From Asterias rubens (taxonomy: Eukaryota; Echinodermata; Asteroidea; Forcipulatida; Asteriidae), in the NCBI RefSeq assembly GCF_902459465.1, contig NC_047068.1, positions 620,001-684,000 of the forward strand: a stretch of 64,000 bases of DNA. Reading direction: 5' to 3'. Shown here piece by piece: positions 23,201 to 29,830 of the stretch. Every line of letters begins with the position of its first letter. Positions within the stretch are counted from its first letter, which is position 1. A program made the position numbers and the translations under genes. The notes beneath the pieces were generated by a model. That model saw only the letters and a program-made list of their open reading frames with translations, ran no database searches and was not told where the DNA came from.

Positions 23201-24629
23201 TGAAACTTCTACAGGTAAATTGTATTACCTGCATCTTCATTCACTAATGAAGCTGAAACTTCTACAGGTAAATTATATTACCTGCATCTTCATTCACTAA
23301 TGAAGCTGAAACTTCTACAGGTAAATTATATTACCTGCATCTTCATTCACTAATGAAGCTGAAACTTCTACAGGTAAATTATATTACCTGCATCTTCATT
23401 CACTAATGAAGCTGAAACTTCTACAGGTAAATTGTATTACCTGCATCTTCATTCACTAATGAAGCTGAAACTTCTACAGGTAAATTGTATTACATGCATC
23501 TTCATTCACTAATGAAGCTGAAACTTCTACAGGTAAATTATATTACCTGCATCTTCATTCACTAATGAAGCTGAAACTTCTACAGGTAAATTATATTACC
23601 TGCATCTTCATTCACAAATAGTATGGACTCACGTCATGGCCAAAAATTTGATCTACAAAAGGTATCAAAATCCTTTAAAATATGGACTTTTCTAAACCAG
23701 GACTCTGGTTTTGGTTTCTGGTTTGGTTTCCGGCTTGGGGTCTAATTGTCTAATTTAATCTTTGTAATGAATACAAACGATTGATTGAGCCCGAGTCGTG
23801 GCTTGATTATCACCAGGCCCTGTTATCATTGAGCAGACAAGCACAAGCATTTCTTTTCTTTTTGAGCGACAAGAAAAAACTTGCTTAGCAGGAATAGATT
23901 AACTTTGTGTAGTATTGTAGCGTTGACCCCGGGGGTTGCGTTGTACACAGCTTTAAATGACACAAGGATACAAATAACCTTTCTTTTTGGAGCTTTATTC
24001 AACCTCAAGAAGTCTTGAAATAACACGAAGCAGAAGCCTAAACCAGATAGCACCCTTTCTGGCGGGCAGATTTATCGATCGGCCCGCAGGGGCCGCCAGC
24101 AGTGCTCCGATGGGGGAGTCGTGCTGGCGCCCCCTACTGGTCGATCAGCACCGCCGCTACAGTATATTCTCCTCATCAGTTCACCATATGATCTTGTGTG
24201 TTGTGTTTTATCATTATTTTTGAGGTGTATATCACTATTCCTCTGCCTTTTTCAAATTTGTCTGATCAGATTTGTTAAATACTTTCTGTTTGTCGTTTTT
24301 AGTGTTACATTTCTGTAGATTTTTTGGCTCAGACTGTCTGAGTTTTAATATTGTAATTTTCAATATTTTAAATTTCATTTAATATTGTAATTTTCAGTAT
24401 GGTAAATTTCAGTATGGTACATTTCAATTAAATCTAGTGCCCTATTGTATCTTCTTTTTATTGAGCACATCATCGAAATGTAATTTTCTCTTGTTTCAGA
24501 TCTCTTGTCAACACTAACGACCACCTTCTTCAAGAGTTGGACGAGACCAAACAGCGCCACCTTGAGGAAGTAAAGCAGCTACATTGGTCGTATGGAGAGC
24601 TGAAACGCACCATGAACAATGGATTTTAA
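731..24629 (+). CDS. CEP72: CEP72, centrosomal protein of 72 kDa (13 exons, complete)
   Basis: Leucine-rich-repeat and coiled-coil protein of centrosomes and centriolar satellites. In vertebrates it helps recruit partners such as Kizuna and CEP290 and supports spindle-pole integrity (family knowledge). Joined exons: 731-794, 4434-4599, 5798-5952, 7346-7407, 8307-8412, 9612-9737, 12974-14530, 15859-15962, 16727-16880, 18093-18235, 20618-20756, 22672-22786, 24500-24629. They total 3021 nt, all GT-AG and all phase-compatible, giving 1006 aa. Residues ~30-150 hold the LRR block (LKHLDLSRNAL, then NEPDYRLFMVHMLPSL and ESERKAALMHF), which matches CEP72. Residues ~227-745 are one disordered Ser/Thr/Pro-rich exon. 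Residues ~780-1006 form a helical tail ending HLLQELDETK...LHWSYGELKRTM, the CEP72 C-terminal signature. Human CEP72 is roughly 650 aa, so this protein is much longer, almost entirely because of exon 7. The start is the first ATG before the exon-1 donor. The 5' end of exon 6 is the least certain junction. Confidence 0.93.
3032..3763. mobile_element. hAT-like non-autonomous element
   Basis: Ends are TAAGCTTGGGCGATAT on the left and, on the right, the inverted TAAGCTGGGCGATAT. Subterminal TATCGCGATAT motifs occur inside both ends. The flanking 8-mers acatgtac (left) and acgtgtac (right) match at 7 of 8, as expected for an 8-bp hAT target-site duplication. No transposase ORF is visible in the ~730 bp. 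Confidence 0.72.
3871..4288 (+). mobile_element. M1 TIR element, copy 2
   Basis: Near full-length M1, + orientation, in CEP72 intron 1. It carries a small local duplication (gtagtaagcttatg, 4010-4050). It abuts the 3' end of an F2 fragment (TCCAAGGCAACGTGTTCC, ~3855-3870). Confidence 0.85.
4434..4599 (+). CDS. CEP72: CEP72 exon 2 (LRR, first part)
   Basis: Acceptor ttag at 4430-4433, donor gtatcc at 4600. Encodes DEVRSLALPGTYHEKITHLG, then LKHLDLSRNALQSLDGLQHL, the conserved start of the CEP72 LRR domain. Begins in phase 1 and ends in phase 2. Confidence 0.93.
4939..5200 (+). repeat. S1 SINE body, tRNA head missing
   Basis: Matches the body of the S1 SINE seen complete at 16338-16680: CACCCAGGGGTAAATGG, CCCCAGGGAGCTGAGATGG, then a GCGCTTCGAGAAGC-like end and an (ATT)-rich tail. 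The segment just upstream (4650-4760) recurs in diverged form at ~59650-59760, so it is a separate dispersed repeat. Confidence 0.72.
5215..5700 (+). mobile_element. Degraded LINE 3' end (CR1/L2-like reverse transcriptase C-terminus)
   Basis: Pieces in shifting frames match the C-terminal region of CR1/L2-type RTs: IRKYLDKGATEKVTH, then FVTSRLNNRNALLCSLPNNQ and SRLQRLQNTAAHIVTLSRKS, then, after an internal deletion, DRSFSSAAPRMWNSLPLNLR and FKSLL. Frameshifts near 5330 and the deletion near 5500 show it is dead. It sits in CEP72 intron 2. Confidence 0.85.
5798..5952 (+). CDS. CEP72: CEP72 exon 3 (LRR, second part)
   Basis: Acceptor atcag, donor gtaagt. Continues with YYNNIATLTDLYQLRHNTNL and LRLNPVTKNEPDYRLFMVHM, typical of the last LRRs and the LRR cap of CEP72. 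Ends in phase 1. A fold-back element starts only about 16 bp into the following intron. Confidence 0.93.
5968..6355. mobile_element. F2 fold-back element, copy a (complete)
   Basis: Two arms of ~180 bp in inverted orientation. Outer ends are TTAAAGGAAAACGTTGCC and, inverted, TTAAAGGAACACGTTGCC. The inner core is ACTCCCATAAATGGCCGACC facing its complement at ~6135-6190. No ORF. It would form a near-complete hairpin. It begins 16 bp after the exon-3 donor of CEP72. Confidence 0.88.
6601..6760. repeat. Perfect-armed palindrome with AT-rich centre
   Basis: Arms CTTTAGAGACCATAGCGGCC (from 6623) and its complement (ending 6748) are near-identical over ~28 bp. They enclose ~70 bp of A/T-only DNA that is itself largely self-complementary (AATAATAATTATTATT). 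Outside the arms, GCAACGTGTCC and its complement extend the symmetry. Probably an internally deleted F2-related fold-back. Confidence 0.82.
6834..7204 (-). mobile_element. M1 TIR element, copy 3
   Basis: Near full-length M1 in reverse orientation in CEP72 intron 3. Starts TTAAAGACGCTAGACACC and ends TGTCCTCTGCCTTTAA. Confidence 0.85.
7346..7407 (+). CDS. CEP72: CEP72 exon 4 (LRR cap)
   Basis: Acceptor ttacag, donor gtgagc. Encodes DDRSVRESERKAALMHFNTD, matching the short conserved LRR-cap segment of CEP72 (DDRPVR.SERKA in vertebrates). Ends in phase 0. Confidence 0.92.
7790..8256 (+). mobile_element. LINE 3' end (CR1/L2-like) with (ATT)n tail
   Basis: The frame from 7797 reads APSYLTDLIRLYEPNRYLRS, then GTRLLAIPKTR...GGKSFHTAAPK, the conserved C-terminal RT region. 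A one-base insertion in the AAAA run at ~7997 shifts the frame. After it the family motif resumes as LWNNSPCSIRHSS...AVFKKSLKTHLFN and stop. The 3' UTR ends GCGCTTTATAAATAAATACC followed by an (ATT) microsatellite (8192-8256), the usual 3' tail of such elements. In CEP72 intron 4. Confidence 0.87.
8307..8412 (+). CDS. CEP72: CEP72 exon 5
   Basis: Acceptor gcgcag, donor gttagt, 106 nt, phases 0 to 1. Polar, charged linker (ATDLTEHLPMKGHAETERVT...). It is open throughout and phase-compatible with its neighbours. Sequence conservation with vertebrate CEP72 is not obvious here. Confidence 0.82.
8449..8800 (-). repeat. S1 SINE (tRNA-Leu head), full length, reverse
   Basis: Read on the - strand: head GGTGTCGTGGCTGAGTGGAT with an intact B box (GGGTTCGAGTCCCAG), anticodon-region CAAGCTCT and a long variable arm, as in tRNA-Leu. 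Then the S1 body: CCACCCAGGGGTAAATGGGT and the CCAGGGAGCTGAGATGG and AGCGCTTTGAGAGCC motifs. It is a SINE, not a functional tRNA. Confidence 0.82.
8995..9250 (+). repeat. S2 SINE fragment
   Basis: Body motifs of the S2 SINE: TTGGTCCTGCGTGTTGTGTAA, GGTGTTCCTGG, GCACCTTGTAAACC and the GGTCTCAGTGCA end, diverged. The GC-rich stretch just before it (8800-8990, with CCCGGCACGGGGCCCCG) is unlike its surroundings and I do not recognise it. Confidence 0.6.
9285..9510 (-). repeat. S3 tRNA-derived SINE, reverse
   Basis: On the - strand: box A-like TAGTCTAGTTGGTAAGACAC and box B GGGTTCGAATCCCACC, then CGAGTAACATGCC and a ~70-nt tail with ATACAGTGCTAACACCCATC. It resembles a tRNA over the head only. Confidence 0.8.
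9612..9737 (+). CDS. CEP72: CEP72 exon 6 (5' boundary uncertain)
   Basis: The 3' end is firm: ...TATVSKVTAHSHQ then donor gtgagc at 9738, phase 1. The reading frame carries an acidic run (VLDEDDCDVLDM). Upstream in that frame a TGA occurs at about 9595. The only AG giving a compatible phase is at 9610-9611, and its pyrimidine tract is poor. A different acceptor with a sequence error, or a different exon structure, is possible. Confidence 0.6.
9794..10422. mobile_element. TIR element M3 with an internally expanded 33-bp terminal repeat
   Basis: Left end CACCCGATTCAGACTGGC, right end inverted (GCGCCTGTCTGGAACGGGTG). Between ~9805 and 10160 the left-end motif (GTCTAGAGTCGCGCAGAACC) is repeated about 11 times with a 33-bp period. 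The remainder (10160-10422) matches a simple, unexpanded copy at 25097-25403. Because 33 is a multiple of three, both strands show long open frames (RDSRRLFEMVL-type repeats); these are not genes. Confidence 0.85.
10430..11190 (+). other. CEP72 intron 6, unique-looking part
   Basis: About 760 bp between the M3 element and M1 copy 4. AT-rich. I see no splice-compatible open frame and no recognisable repeat here. Confidence 0.6.
11194..11580 (+). mobile_element. M1 TIR element, copy 4
   Basis: Full-length M1, + orientation, starts TTAAAGGCAGTGGACACTAT, ends CAGTGTCTTTAA. In CEP72 intron 6. Confidence 0.88.
11582..11915 (-). repeat. Dispersed repeat R4, copy 1
   Basis: About 300 bp whose - strand (CTCTGGGTGGACCCC..., CTTGCAGGCTCTGAAGAACC, CATCTGGAAGCAGAGATTC) recurs in direct form at 18299-18620. 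One frame is open in both copies (ALKNPPRFVFAHLEAEIQCQ), but nothing in it is a family I recognise. The shared internal duplication CCAGGAAATTCCTGGGAA suggests a repeat, not an exon. Confidence 0.7.
12114..12429. mobile_element. F2 fold-back element, copy b
   Basis: Same ends (TTAAAGGAACACGTCGCC and its complement) and the same inner hairpin (TTTATGGGAGTCAAA facing TTTGACTCCCATAAA at ~12293-12328). The right arm is shortened by an internal deletion. Confidence 0.85.
12974..14530 (+). CDS. CEP72: CEP72 exon 7 (large Ser/Thr/Pro-rich central exon)
   Basis: 1557 nt, about 519 residues, acceptor taacag at 12973, donor gtaata at 14531, phase 1 on both sides. Composition is low in hydrophobics and rich in Ser, Thr, Pro and Asn, so it is predicted to be disordered. 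It carries two copies of a ~71-residue unit beginning VVSPNSDLTKSSP (from 13417 and from 13630) with a shared TPPR motif, a likely proline-directed phosphosite. Near the 3' end lies an RVQF motif (residues ~701-704) of the PP1-docking RVxF type. The frame stays open past the donor to 14580, but the splice keeps phase with exon 8. Confidence 0.9.
14895..15130 (-). repeat. S3 SINE, reverse (left half of an inverted pair)
   Basis: S3 copy with the B box complement GGTGGGATTCGAACCCAC and the GACTACCGAGGTTGCCCGG end. It faces the next copy head to head across ~30 bp, so the two form a ~460-bp inverted repeat in CEP72 intron 7. Confidence 0.85.
15135..15378 (+). repeat. S3 SINE, forward (right half of an inverted pair)
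   Basis: Head GGGCAACCTTGGTAGTCTAG, box B GGGTTCGAATCCCACC, tail ATCGGTGTATGGGTAAAAACC then CCCCGATGCAAATTTAACATC. Almost identical to the inverted copy on its left. Confidence 0.85.
15401..15753 (+). mobile_element. M1 TIR element, copy 5
   Basis: Diverged M1, + orientation. It starts GAAGGCACTGGACACTATTG directly after the S3 pair. In CEP72 intron 7. Confidence 0.8.
15859..15962 (+). CDS. CEP72: CEP72 exon 8
   Basis: Acceptor tttcag, donor gtaaga, phases 1 to 0. Encodes DTNHNGEEPTSFRGNHIDLD then HHHSNRATEPQIQR. A His/Asn-rich linker between the central region and the helical tail. Confidence 0.82.
16338..16680 (+). repeat. S1 SINE, full length
   Basis: Best copy of S1: head GGTGTCATGGCCGAGCGGAT with ACTCAAGCTCTAGTG anticodon region and box B GGGTTCCAATCCCAGG. 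The body follows with CCACCCAGGGGTAAATGGGT and CAGGGAGCTGAGATGG, an AGCGCTTTGAGAC...AAAGCGCTATAG hairpin end and an (ATT) tail. In CEP72 intron 8, ending ~45 bp before exon 9. Confidence 0.85.
16727..16880 (+). CDS. CEP72: CEP72 exon 9
   Basis: Acceptor taaag, donor gtaggt, phases 0 to 1. Contains VDLNLFLDNFLSLVDRYWNG followed by TKSLHRHGKF. This matches the conserved CEP72 segment LLDLVDRYWNG and marks the start of the C-terminal conserved half. Confidence 0.9.
17113..17509 (-). mobile_element. M1 TIR element, copy 6
   Basis: Full-length M1, reverse, in CEP72 intron 9. It has a small duplication (CTCACAATGTTTT twice near 17390-17415). Confidence 0.85.
18093..18235 (+). CDS. CEP72: CEP72 exon 10
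   Basis: Acceptor cttacag, donor gtatgt, phases 1 to 0. Encodes TQAHTLLSTLMNEATVNVSQ and, later, SVAEIAKLRQALQASQDQL, the first heptad-rich coiled-coil stretch. Confidence 0.9.
18299..18620 (+). repeat. Dispersed repeat R4, copy 2
   Basis: Forward copy of the R4 repeat of 11582-11915, ~60 bp downstream of CEP72 exon 10. A short AATAAT microsatellite precedes it. GGAAATTCCTGGGAAGT is tandemly repeated near its 3' end. Confidence 0.7.
18620..19030 (-). repeat. S2 SINE (tRNA-Leu head), reverse
   Basis: On the - strand: GTGTCGTGGCCGAGCGGTTA head, box B GGGTTCGAATCCCCAG, then GGAACGTAAAGCCGTTGG, ACCCAGTGCACTTTATCG, a GTAGCACCTAG hairpin and an end reading CTTTCTGAAAGTTTGTATAT. Same tRNA-Leu head as S1 but a different body. 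Confidence 0.82.
19395..19690 (+). repeat. S2 SINE, 5'-truncated, forward
   Basis: Contains the head remnant CAGCAGAGTGTGGGTTCGAA, then AACCCAGTGCACTTATCG, GGTGTTCCTGGCTGTGG, CACCTTATAAACCCTTATAA and CTTTCTGAAAGTTTGTATAT. It ends in the GATATTATT tail. Confidence 0.8.
19749..20132 (+). mobile_element. M1 TIR element, copy 7
   Basis: Full-length M1 in CEP72 intron 10. It is bracketed by two ~57-bp direct repeats (19695-19751 and 20130-20187, both with AAGAAACGTTATTTT and ACAAAAATGTTTTAAA). Confidence 0.88.
20308..20565. mobile_element. Fold-back repeat with AAGCAGAG-type ends
   Basis: Left end GGCCCAACTTCATGGCTCTG and right end CAGAGCCATGAAATTAGGACC are inverted. Inside, CCGTAAGCACAGAATC and GGGAATTCTGTGCTTACGG repeat in alternating orientation. 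It ends ~50 bp before CEP72 exon 11. Confidence 0.72.
20618..20756 (+). CDS. CEP72: CEP72 exon 11
   Basis: Acceptor tttcag, donor gtacgt, phases 0 to 1. Continues the coiled coil (ENQRNQLDAALADREQLQSN), then a polar Ser/Arg/Asp linker. Confidence 0.9.
20821..21206 (+). mobile_element. M1 TIR element, copy 8
   Basis: Full-length M1, + orientation, 65 bp downstream of CEP72 exon 11. Confidence 0.88.
21950..22110 (+). repeat. S3 SINE, 5'-truncated
   Basis: Begins near box B (GGGTTCGAATCCCATCTGAG) and retains the tail GTATACAGTGCCAACACACA and CCCAATGCAAATTTAAC. Confidence 0.75.
22345..22520 (-). repeat. S3 SINE, reverse (left half of a second inverted pair)
   Basis: S3 complement with GGTAGGATTCGAACCCACGA and CCACCGAGATTGCCCG. 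The following S3 tail (22525-22640) is in the opposite direction, so the pair is inverted, as at 14895-15378. Confidence 0.78.
22525..22640 (+). repeat. S3 SINE tail, forward
   Basis: Tail part only: TTTCACAGGACTCGGGGAAA, TATACAGTGCTAACACACAT, CCGATGCAATTTTAACATC. It ends ~30 bp upstream of CEP72 exon 12, so it occupies the polypyrimidine/branch region neighbourhood. Confidence 0.75.
22672..22786 (+). CDS. CEP72: CEP72 exon 12
   Basis: Acceptor ttacag, donor gtaagt, phases 1 to 2. Coiled coil: GVLERDVEKLSRENEGLKLG and HLSQLQELATMLQESH. The next intron starts with a 53-bp tandem array. Confidence 0.92.
23033..23617 (+). repeat. 53-bp tandem array (about 11 units)
   Basis: Unit contains ACTAATGAAGCTGAAACTTC and ACAGGTAAATTATATTACCT, the latter an imperfect palindrome, then GCATCTTCATTC. 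Units differ by very few substitutions (ATTATATT/ATTGTATT, CCTGC/CATGC). In CEP72 intron 12. Confidence 0.93.
24500..24629 (+). CDS. CEP72: CEP72 exon 13 (stop codon)
   Basis: Acceptor tttcag. Encodes SLVNTNDHLLQELDETKQRH, EEVKQLHWSYGELKRTMNNG, then F and TAA at 24627-24629. This is the most conserved C-terminal stretch of CEP72 and fixes the identity of the gene. Confidence 0.95.
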
Positions 24630-24696
24630 ATCTTCAAAAGGTGTTTTACGGCTGGTTCAAATACAAAAAAAATTTAGCTGCTTTTGAAGCCCTAGT

Positions 24697-25040
24697 TTAA
24701 AGGCACTGGACACGTTTGGTAATATTCAAAACATATGTTAGCATAAAACCTTACCTGGTAACAAGCAACGGAGAGCTGTTATTAGAAATGACTTCCTCTG
24801 AAGTAACGTAGTTTTCTCACTAAATTATTTGAATCTGAGAAAGTCCTCAGGCCTCAGGCATCTGAAAGCACACAAATTTTTGCAGCAAGGGTGTATTTTC
24901 TTTCATTATTTTCTTGAAACTTAGAAGACCATTTGAGCCCAAACTTTAACAGATTTGTTGTTTCATGCATTTGTTGCGATAACTGACTCAGGTGAAAATA
25001 CTGGTATTTGACAATTACCTAACTTGGCCAGTGCCTTTAA
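24697..25040 (+). mobile_element. M1 TIR element, copy 9 (old, diverged)
   Basis: Starts TTTAAAGGCACTGGACACGT and ends GCCAGTGCCTTTAA. The interior has several deletions. Just 68 bp after the CEP72 stop, so it may lie in the 3' UTR. Confidence 0.78.
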
Positions 25041-25096
25041 ACCTCTTTTCTCTTAGGCACAGATCACCTTATTCCTCTACTATTCTTTACTCTAAC

Positions 25097-25403
25097 ACTG
25101 GGTTCAGACTGGCGTTTCAGAGTCGCGCCAATCCAAATAGATTAGGAGCAACTCTGGGTCGACCCAATTAAATTTAGGTTTTTAGACAGGCGAACTTAAC
25201 ATTTATATTAGGTTCGGCTCATGACAAGATCGACGTCTGAAACCAAGGCGCTCCAGAGTCGTTCTGAACGACTGCAACAGTCGATCTTTCAACTTTCTAG
25301 CGCGTCCAGTCGCTCCTAACTATTTCAGACGTTGAACTTTTCATGTACTTAATACAATAATTTTGTTTGGCGCCACTCTGGAACGCCTGTCTGAAACGGG
25401 TGT
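25097..25403. mobile_element. TIR element M3, simple copy
   Basis: About 305 bp with ~35-bp inverted ends (ACTGGGTTCAGACTGGCGTT and the complement of GGAACGCCTGTCTGAAACGG). The interior (AAATAGATTAGGAGCAACTC) matches 10160-10422. It has no 33-bp expansion. Confidence 0.85.
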
Positions 25404-25525
25404 AAGGTAACTCAATTCAGTATCGTGTGGACTGTGGATAAGGATTGGTATGACTGGCTCAGTGATAAGCAACTGTTGTTTGGACCTGCAGTCCTCGGTC
25501 CTCCACGTACAATCATACAGCTTCC

Positions 25526-25902
25526 ATAAAGACACTGGACACTATTGGTAATTGTCAAAGACCAGTCTTCTCACTTGGTGTATCTCAACATATACATAAA
25601 ATAACAAACCTGTGAAACTTTGAGCTCAATTGGTTGTTGAAGTTCCGAGATAACTATGAAAGAAAAAACACCCTGGTCACACGAAGTTGTGTGCTTTCAG
25701 ATGCTTGATTTCGAGACCTCAAAATCTAATTCTGACGTCTCGAAATCAAATTCGTTGAAAATTACTTTATTTCAGAGGGAGCCGTTTCTCACAATGATTA
25801 TACTCTCAACAGCTCCCTATTACATGTACTTGTTGCCAAGTAAGGTTTTATATTAAGCCAATAATTATTTTGAGTAATTACCAATAGTTTCCTCTGCCTT
25901 TT
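25526..25902 (-). mobile_element. M1 TIR element, copy 10
   Basis: Full-length M1, reverse orientation, downstream of CEP72. Confidence 0.85.
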
Positions 25903-28700
25903 AGAGAGTTTTGGTCAAGAACAGTTGTGTAGGAGTAAGCATTAGTTACTGTAACTAATGCTACTTATCACTTTCCATTGATAGTCGAGATGCTATAGGA
26001 TCAATAAAATAGATAAATGTTTGTGATAACAGATTCAGACATTTGTGAAAAACAACTAGAACATTTTAAAGGTTAAAGTGGTTTGGACGAAGAACTTTTG
26101 TATTCAATTATTCTTTAAGTGTATTTTTTCCAGCTCACAAAAAAAACAAAGTAAATGATACTGTAAACGTGAGAAAACTATTTCTATGATGCAAATTTTG
26201 TATTTTTTATAAGAAGAACAAATTAAACAAATATTAATTTTGTTGTTGCACCCTACAACAATTTGTCAAAATCTTCACAAGGATTCTGTTCAGGTGGGAT
26301 TCAAAAAACATTGCACAATTTTTCGCATACGAAATATTTTCCTTAATTTAGTTGTAACAACCGAGATCAGCTGTTGCATTTTCTCTGCGATATGACTTCA
26401 TTTGAGTGAGAAATATTTCACAGAAGAAAAAATTAGTTTTGAGCATGAAATTCATATTCTGTAACTTTTTAGACTAAAATTACGCTATGGTGTTTTTCAT
26501 CCTCTCCAATCCAATAAATAAATTTGAAGGTTTGTGTCAAAACAAAATTATTATTATAATTTTTCTAGAATGCACTGCACAGGCTGCCCATGATTGACTT
26601 TTGGCTTTGTAGCATTAACATTAGATACTCACTAGTGCTTTCAAACAGACTGTGTGATCTCTCATGACCTAGTTATATATGGACTTGCTCATGGTTCCAC
26701 GCAAAGAATTTCTGAACAAAGTATGAACAAATTTAACATTCTTAATGTGTGTGTTTTTATAATAATATTTATTCGCATAATGCTGTTTAACACCCACAAA
26801 CTCAATCACTAACAAAATGCTGTGTTATTTATTAATCATGCTGATTTAAGGCCGGTTTGTAGTCCGTTGCGCCATGGAAACTTGACGTGCGATCCTTTGA
26901 TTGAGGCCTAAAAACTGTCTTTTTATGATCACGCGTTAAGATTTTCATCGCGCGACTGACTAAAACTCGGCCTTTATTCATTAATGTAAGGTATCTGTTT
27001 GGTTATCAGTCTTATAATTAATGGCTATAATAAACTTACTTGCTTTTGATAGTATTGAGCATTTTGAGCACCATTTCACTTACAAGTAGCAATGTGGTAA
27101 TATGGGGAAAATCAGATTGTATCCCCAAAATTTGAATCTGAGAAATGTTACTGTCCGGTAATGTAGGTTTCTCAGTTTGTGTATTCCATTTACGGGTTAT
27201 TCTTCCTGCATTGACATTAAAGGCAGTGGACACTATTGGTAATCACTCAAAATAATTATCAGCATAAAACCTCACTTGGTAACGAGTAACGGGGAGAGGT
27301 TGACGGTATACAACATTGTGAGAAACGGCTCCCTCTGAAGTAACATAGTTTCCGAGAAAGAAGTAATTTTCCATGAATTTGATTTTGAGACCTCATTACC
27401 AATAGTGTCCAATGTCTTTAAACAGTTTAGTTTGATTGTATATCTATATTTATACAGGATTAAAATAATCAAACGGATCCAAACTCCAAAAGTATATTTG
27501 CCTTTAAGTATTCAGGAGGTCAAGTTTACAAAAGGTCTTGGCGATGTTTCTGTGAAATTTGGTTGGGTTTTTGCCATCAAAACAGGTCTAAAATATGAGT
27601 ATTGTTGCTTTTTAGCAGCAGACAATAGTAATTTAAATAATATTCAATAGAAATTATTTTAATATATTCTTGCACTTCAGCCACCACTCTTAAATAAAAC
27701 AAAACAAAGAAACTGCCACAAAAGCGAATAACTTTATTTTTTTCTACAATTTGTTATTACTTGAAAATTACCTTTTGATATTAATTTGAATACACTGTAC
27801 CTATATATCTGACCAATTTGTTGCATGCTGTTTGATTTTTATGCTGATGTATGCTGCTCTTGTGACTGTATACAAAAATAAACTAGCCTCATGCAGATGC
27901 TAAATGTATAAAATAAAAAAAAGGAGGGATATTTTTTTTATAGCCGCTGCACTTTTTCTTTAACCTACATTAATAATAAACTGTACAACAAGGATTTTTG
28001 TGTGTGTTTGTGTTTTGCCTGATGTCTATTTAGTTGGGGGTAGGGGAGGGGGGGGGGCTTGATTTGCCTGGAAAATCAAGTACCAATTTTTATACCTGGT
28101 AAAAAGTCTCTCTTTTTTTCGATCCGATATTTTTCCTTTTTGCTATCCTTGAATTAAAACACGAAAAAAATGTGCTGATATAAGTTGAGTAGTTTACATA
28201 CAAATTAATGAGAAATAGAATTTAGCTTTTGCCACAACTTCTAACCAACAAAAAGGACCTAGTAAATGCAATTAACTAAATAGTTTATGGCCTGCCGTTT
28301 CGACCATAGCAGAGTCTTCTTGAAGCTTAATGCCAACACAACAACATGAGCAGGTAACTAAAAGTTTACCTGCTAATGTTTGTTGTGGGTACAAAAAAAT
28401 GCCTTTCGGCAAACTAAAATCGGGCCGTGCAAATTTTAAATTTGGACCAAAAGAATTTGATTAATCGCACATGGGATAGCTTTTATTTCTTAGAAAAATC
28501 TCTAGGCCCTATTCAGAGGCATTTACAAATGATCAGTATCTAGATTTTCCCCCTTTTTATCATAGTATGCCGAAACTTCTGAGATAAAAAACACACAAAA
28601 GTGTATGAAGATGTTGTCCAACAACCAAGGAGGTTATGCAAATTAGTTTCTGAGTTGGATCACGTGGTGCAAGTAACTTGTGCCGCGAATTTTACCTCTA
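25903..28700. other. Intergenic AT-rich stretch
   Basis: Apart from M1 copy 11, I see no coding frame, exon-like splice pairs or repeat family here. AATAAA at 26003-26008 and again near 27875 could serve as poly(A) signals for CEP72, but nothing in the sequence decides which is used. Confidence 0.6.
27217..27421 (+). mobile_element. M1 TIR element, copy 11 (internal deletion)
   Basis: Left ~180 bp of M1 joined directly to the last ~25 bp (CCAATAGTGTCCAATGTC). Both termini are kept and the middle is lost. Confidence 0.85.
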
Positions 28701-28809
28701 TAAACATTTTTATAACAATTATTATTGTGACATGGTTAACAAAAACAACTAACTATTAATTTTTAGTTTATTAATTTTGATTGGAGTAGGCCTAATGTAA
28801 TTTTTGAAA

Positions 28810-28966
28810 ACCCTAAAAACTAGCCGTTTGATGAAGGTTGACCAATGAAAACGACTGTTTCGGAAGTTTATGACCGATTGATGAAGATTGACCAATGAAA
28901 ACGACTGTTTCGGAAGCCTTTGGATTATCACGTGCGTGCCAAGAGCGCACGAGTTTCAAAGACAAA
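28810..28966 (+). promoter_or_regulatory. Candidate promoter with two CCAAT repeats
   Basis: A ~60-bp unit (GATGAAGGTTGACCAATGAA, then AACGACTGTTTCGGAAG) occurs twice (from ~28832 and ~28880), each with a CCAAT box. It is followed by TCACGTGCGTGCC (E-box-like) and a GC-richer segment leading to an ATG at 28967. No TATA box. Placement before gene X is an inference. Confidence 0.4.
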
Positions 28967-29070
28967 ATGGACGACGTCGAAACGTCTCTCGACCACTTCT
29001 GTGCTTTAGTGCCCAACAAAATGAAGTTTTTACGGGTTTCCAAAGACACAAGTACCACAAAAGCATGATG
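28967..29070 (+). CDS. Candidate first exon with a 33-codon ORF
   Basis: ATG at 28967 opens MDDVETSLDHFCALVPNKMK, then FLRVSKDTSTTKA and TGA at 29066. An excellent donor (ATGATG/gtgagt) follows at 29071, five bases after the stop. The codon pattern looks protein-like, but the stop lies inside the exon. It may be a 5' UTR exon with an upstream ORF for gene X, or a micropeptide. I do not recognise the peptide. Confidence 0.35.
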
Positions 29071-29830
29071 GTGAGTTATACATTTGATTTTGATAATGGT
29101 GGTTTTGATTTGTAGGATTTTCACATGATTATTTTGAGTTGAATGTGGGGGCTGTTTTCATATTTTGAGTTTAACAAAAATTCTCATTAGATAGCGCCCC
29201 TCTATCGGCAGGAGTAGGAAAGGTATATACAATATTAATAACAACACTGAACATGTGCGCAATCATCATCACAACATAATGATTTAGTTAAACTGTGATG
29301 AGAGGGAATGGTCTGCACAATTATATTAATTAAAAATTGGACCTTTTCAGATATATTTTAAATAATTTTGTATATTTTTCTCCACTGGCACTGCACTGGA
29401 TGTCCTGTTTTCACGGTATTATTACTATGGCTTTTTCTTTGAATCAGAAAAAAAATAATCATGCCACATATCACCTTATGCAAACATATATTAAATCGTG
29501 ATGGACATTGACAATGACATTTTCACACCACACAACGATTTTCGATGACTTCAACTGGTCCCACACTAGACAGTACATAAGCAGTATTAGGCAGTTTCAG
29601 TGAAATTTAATGCATGTGATTTTTTCTCTGACAAGATGTGGTCACCATGTGCGGAATTTTATCGGCTACACGATGATGTAATCATTATCTCATTTTGTGT
29701 AAAGATGTGCTCCCTCATCGCAAAAAACGTCTTCGGGCTTCTTTGGCGCTTTCCGAAGATTTCCGAAATCCGTAGTCCGTGGGGTTCATAGGTGACGTCA
29801 TGCACAAACGAATGGGCTCTGCACGCGAGG

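Noticed and set aside
23033..23617. CRISPR-like array (regular 53-bp repeats)
   Set aside because: Units abut with no unique spacers, in an intron of a eukaryotic gene; a minisatellite.
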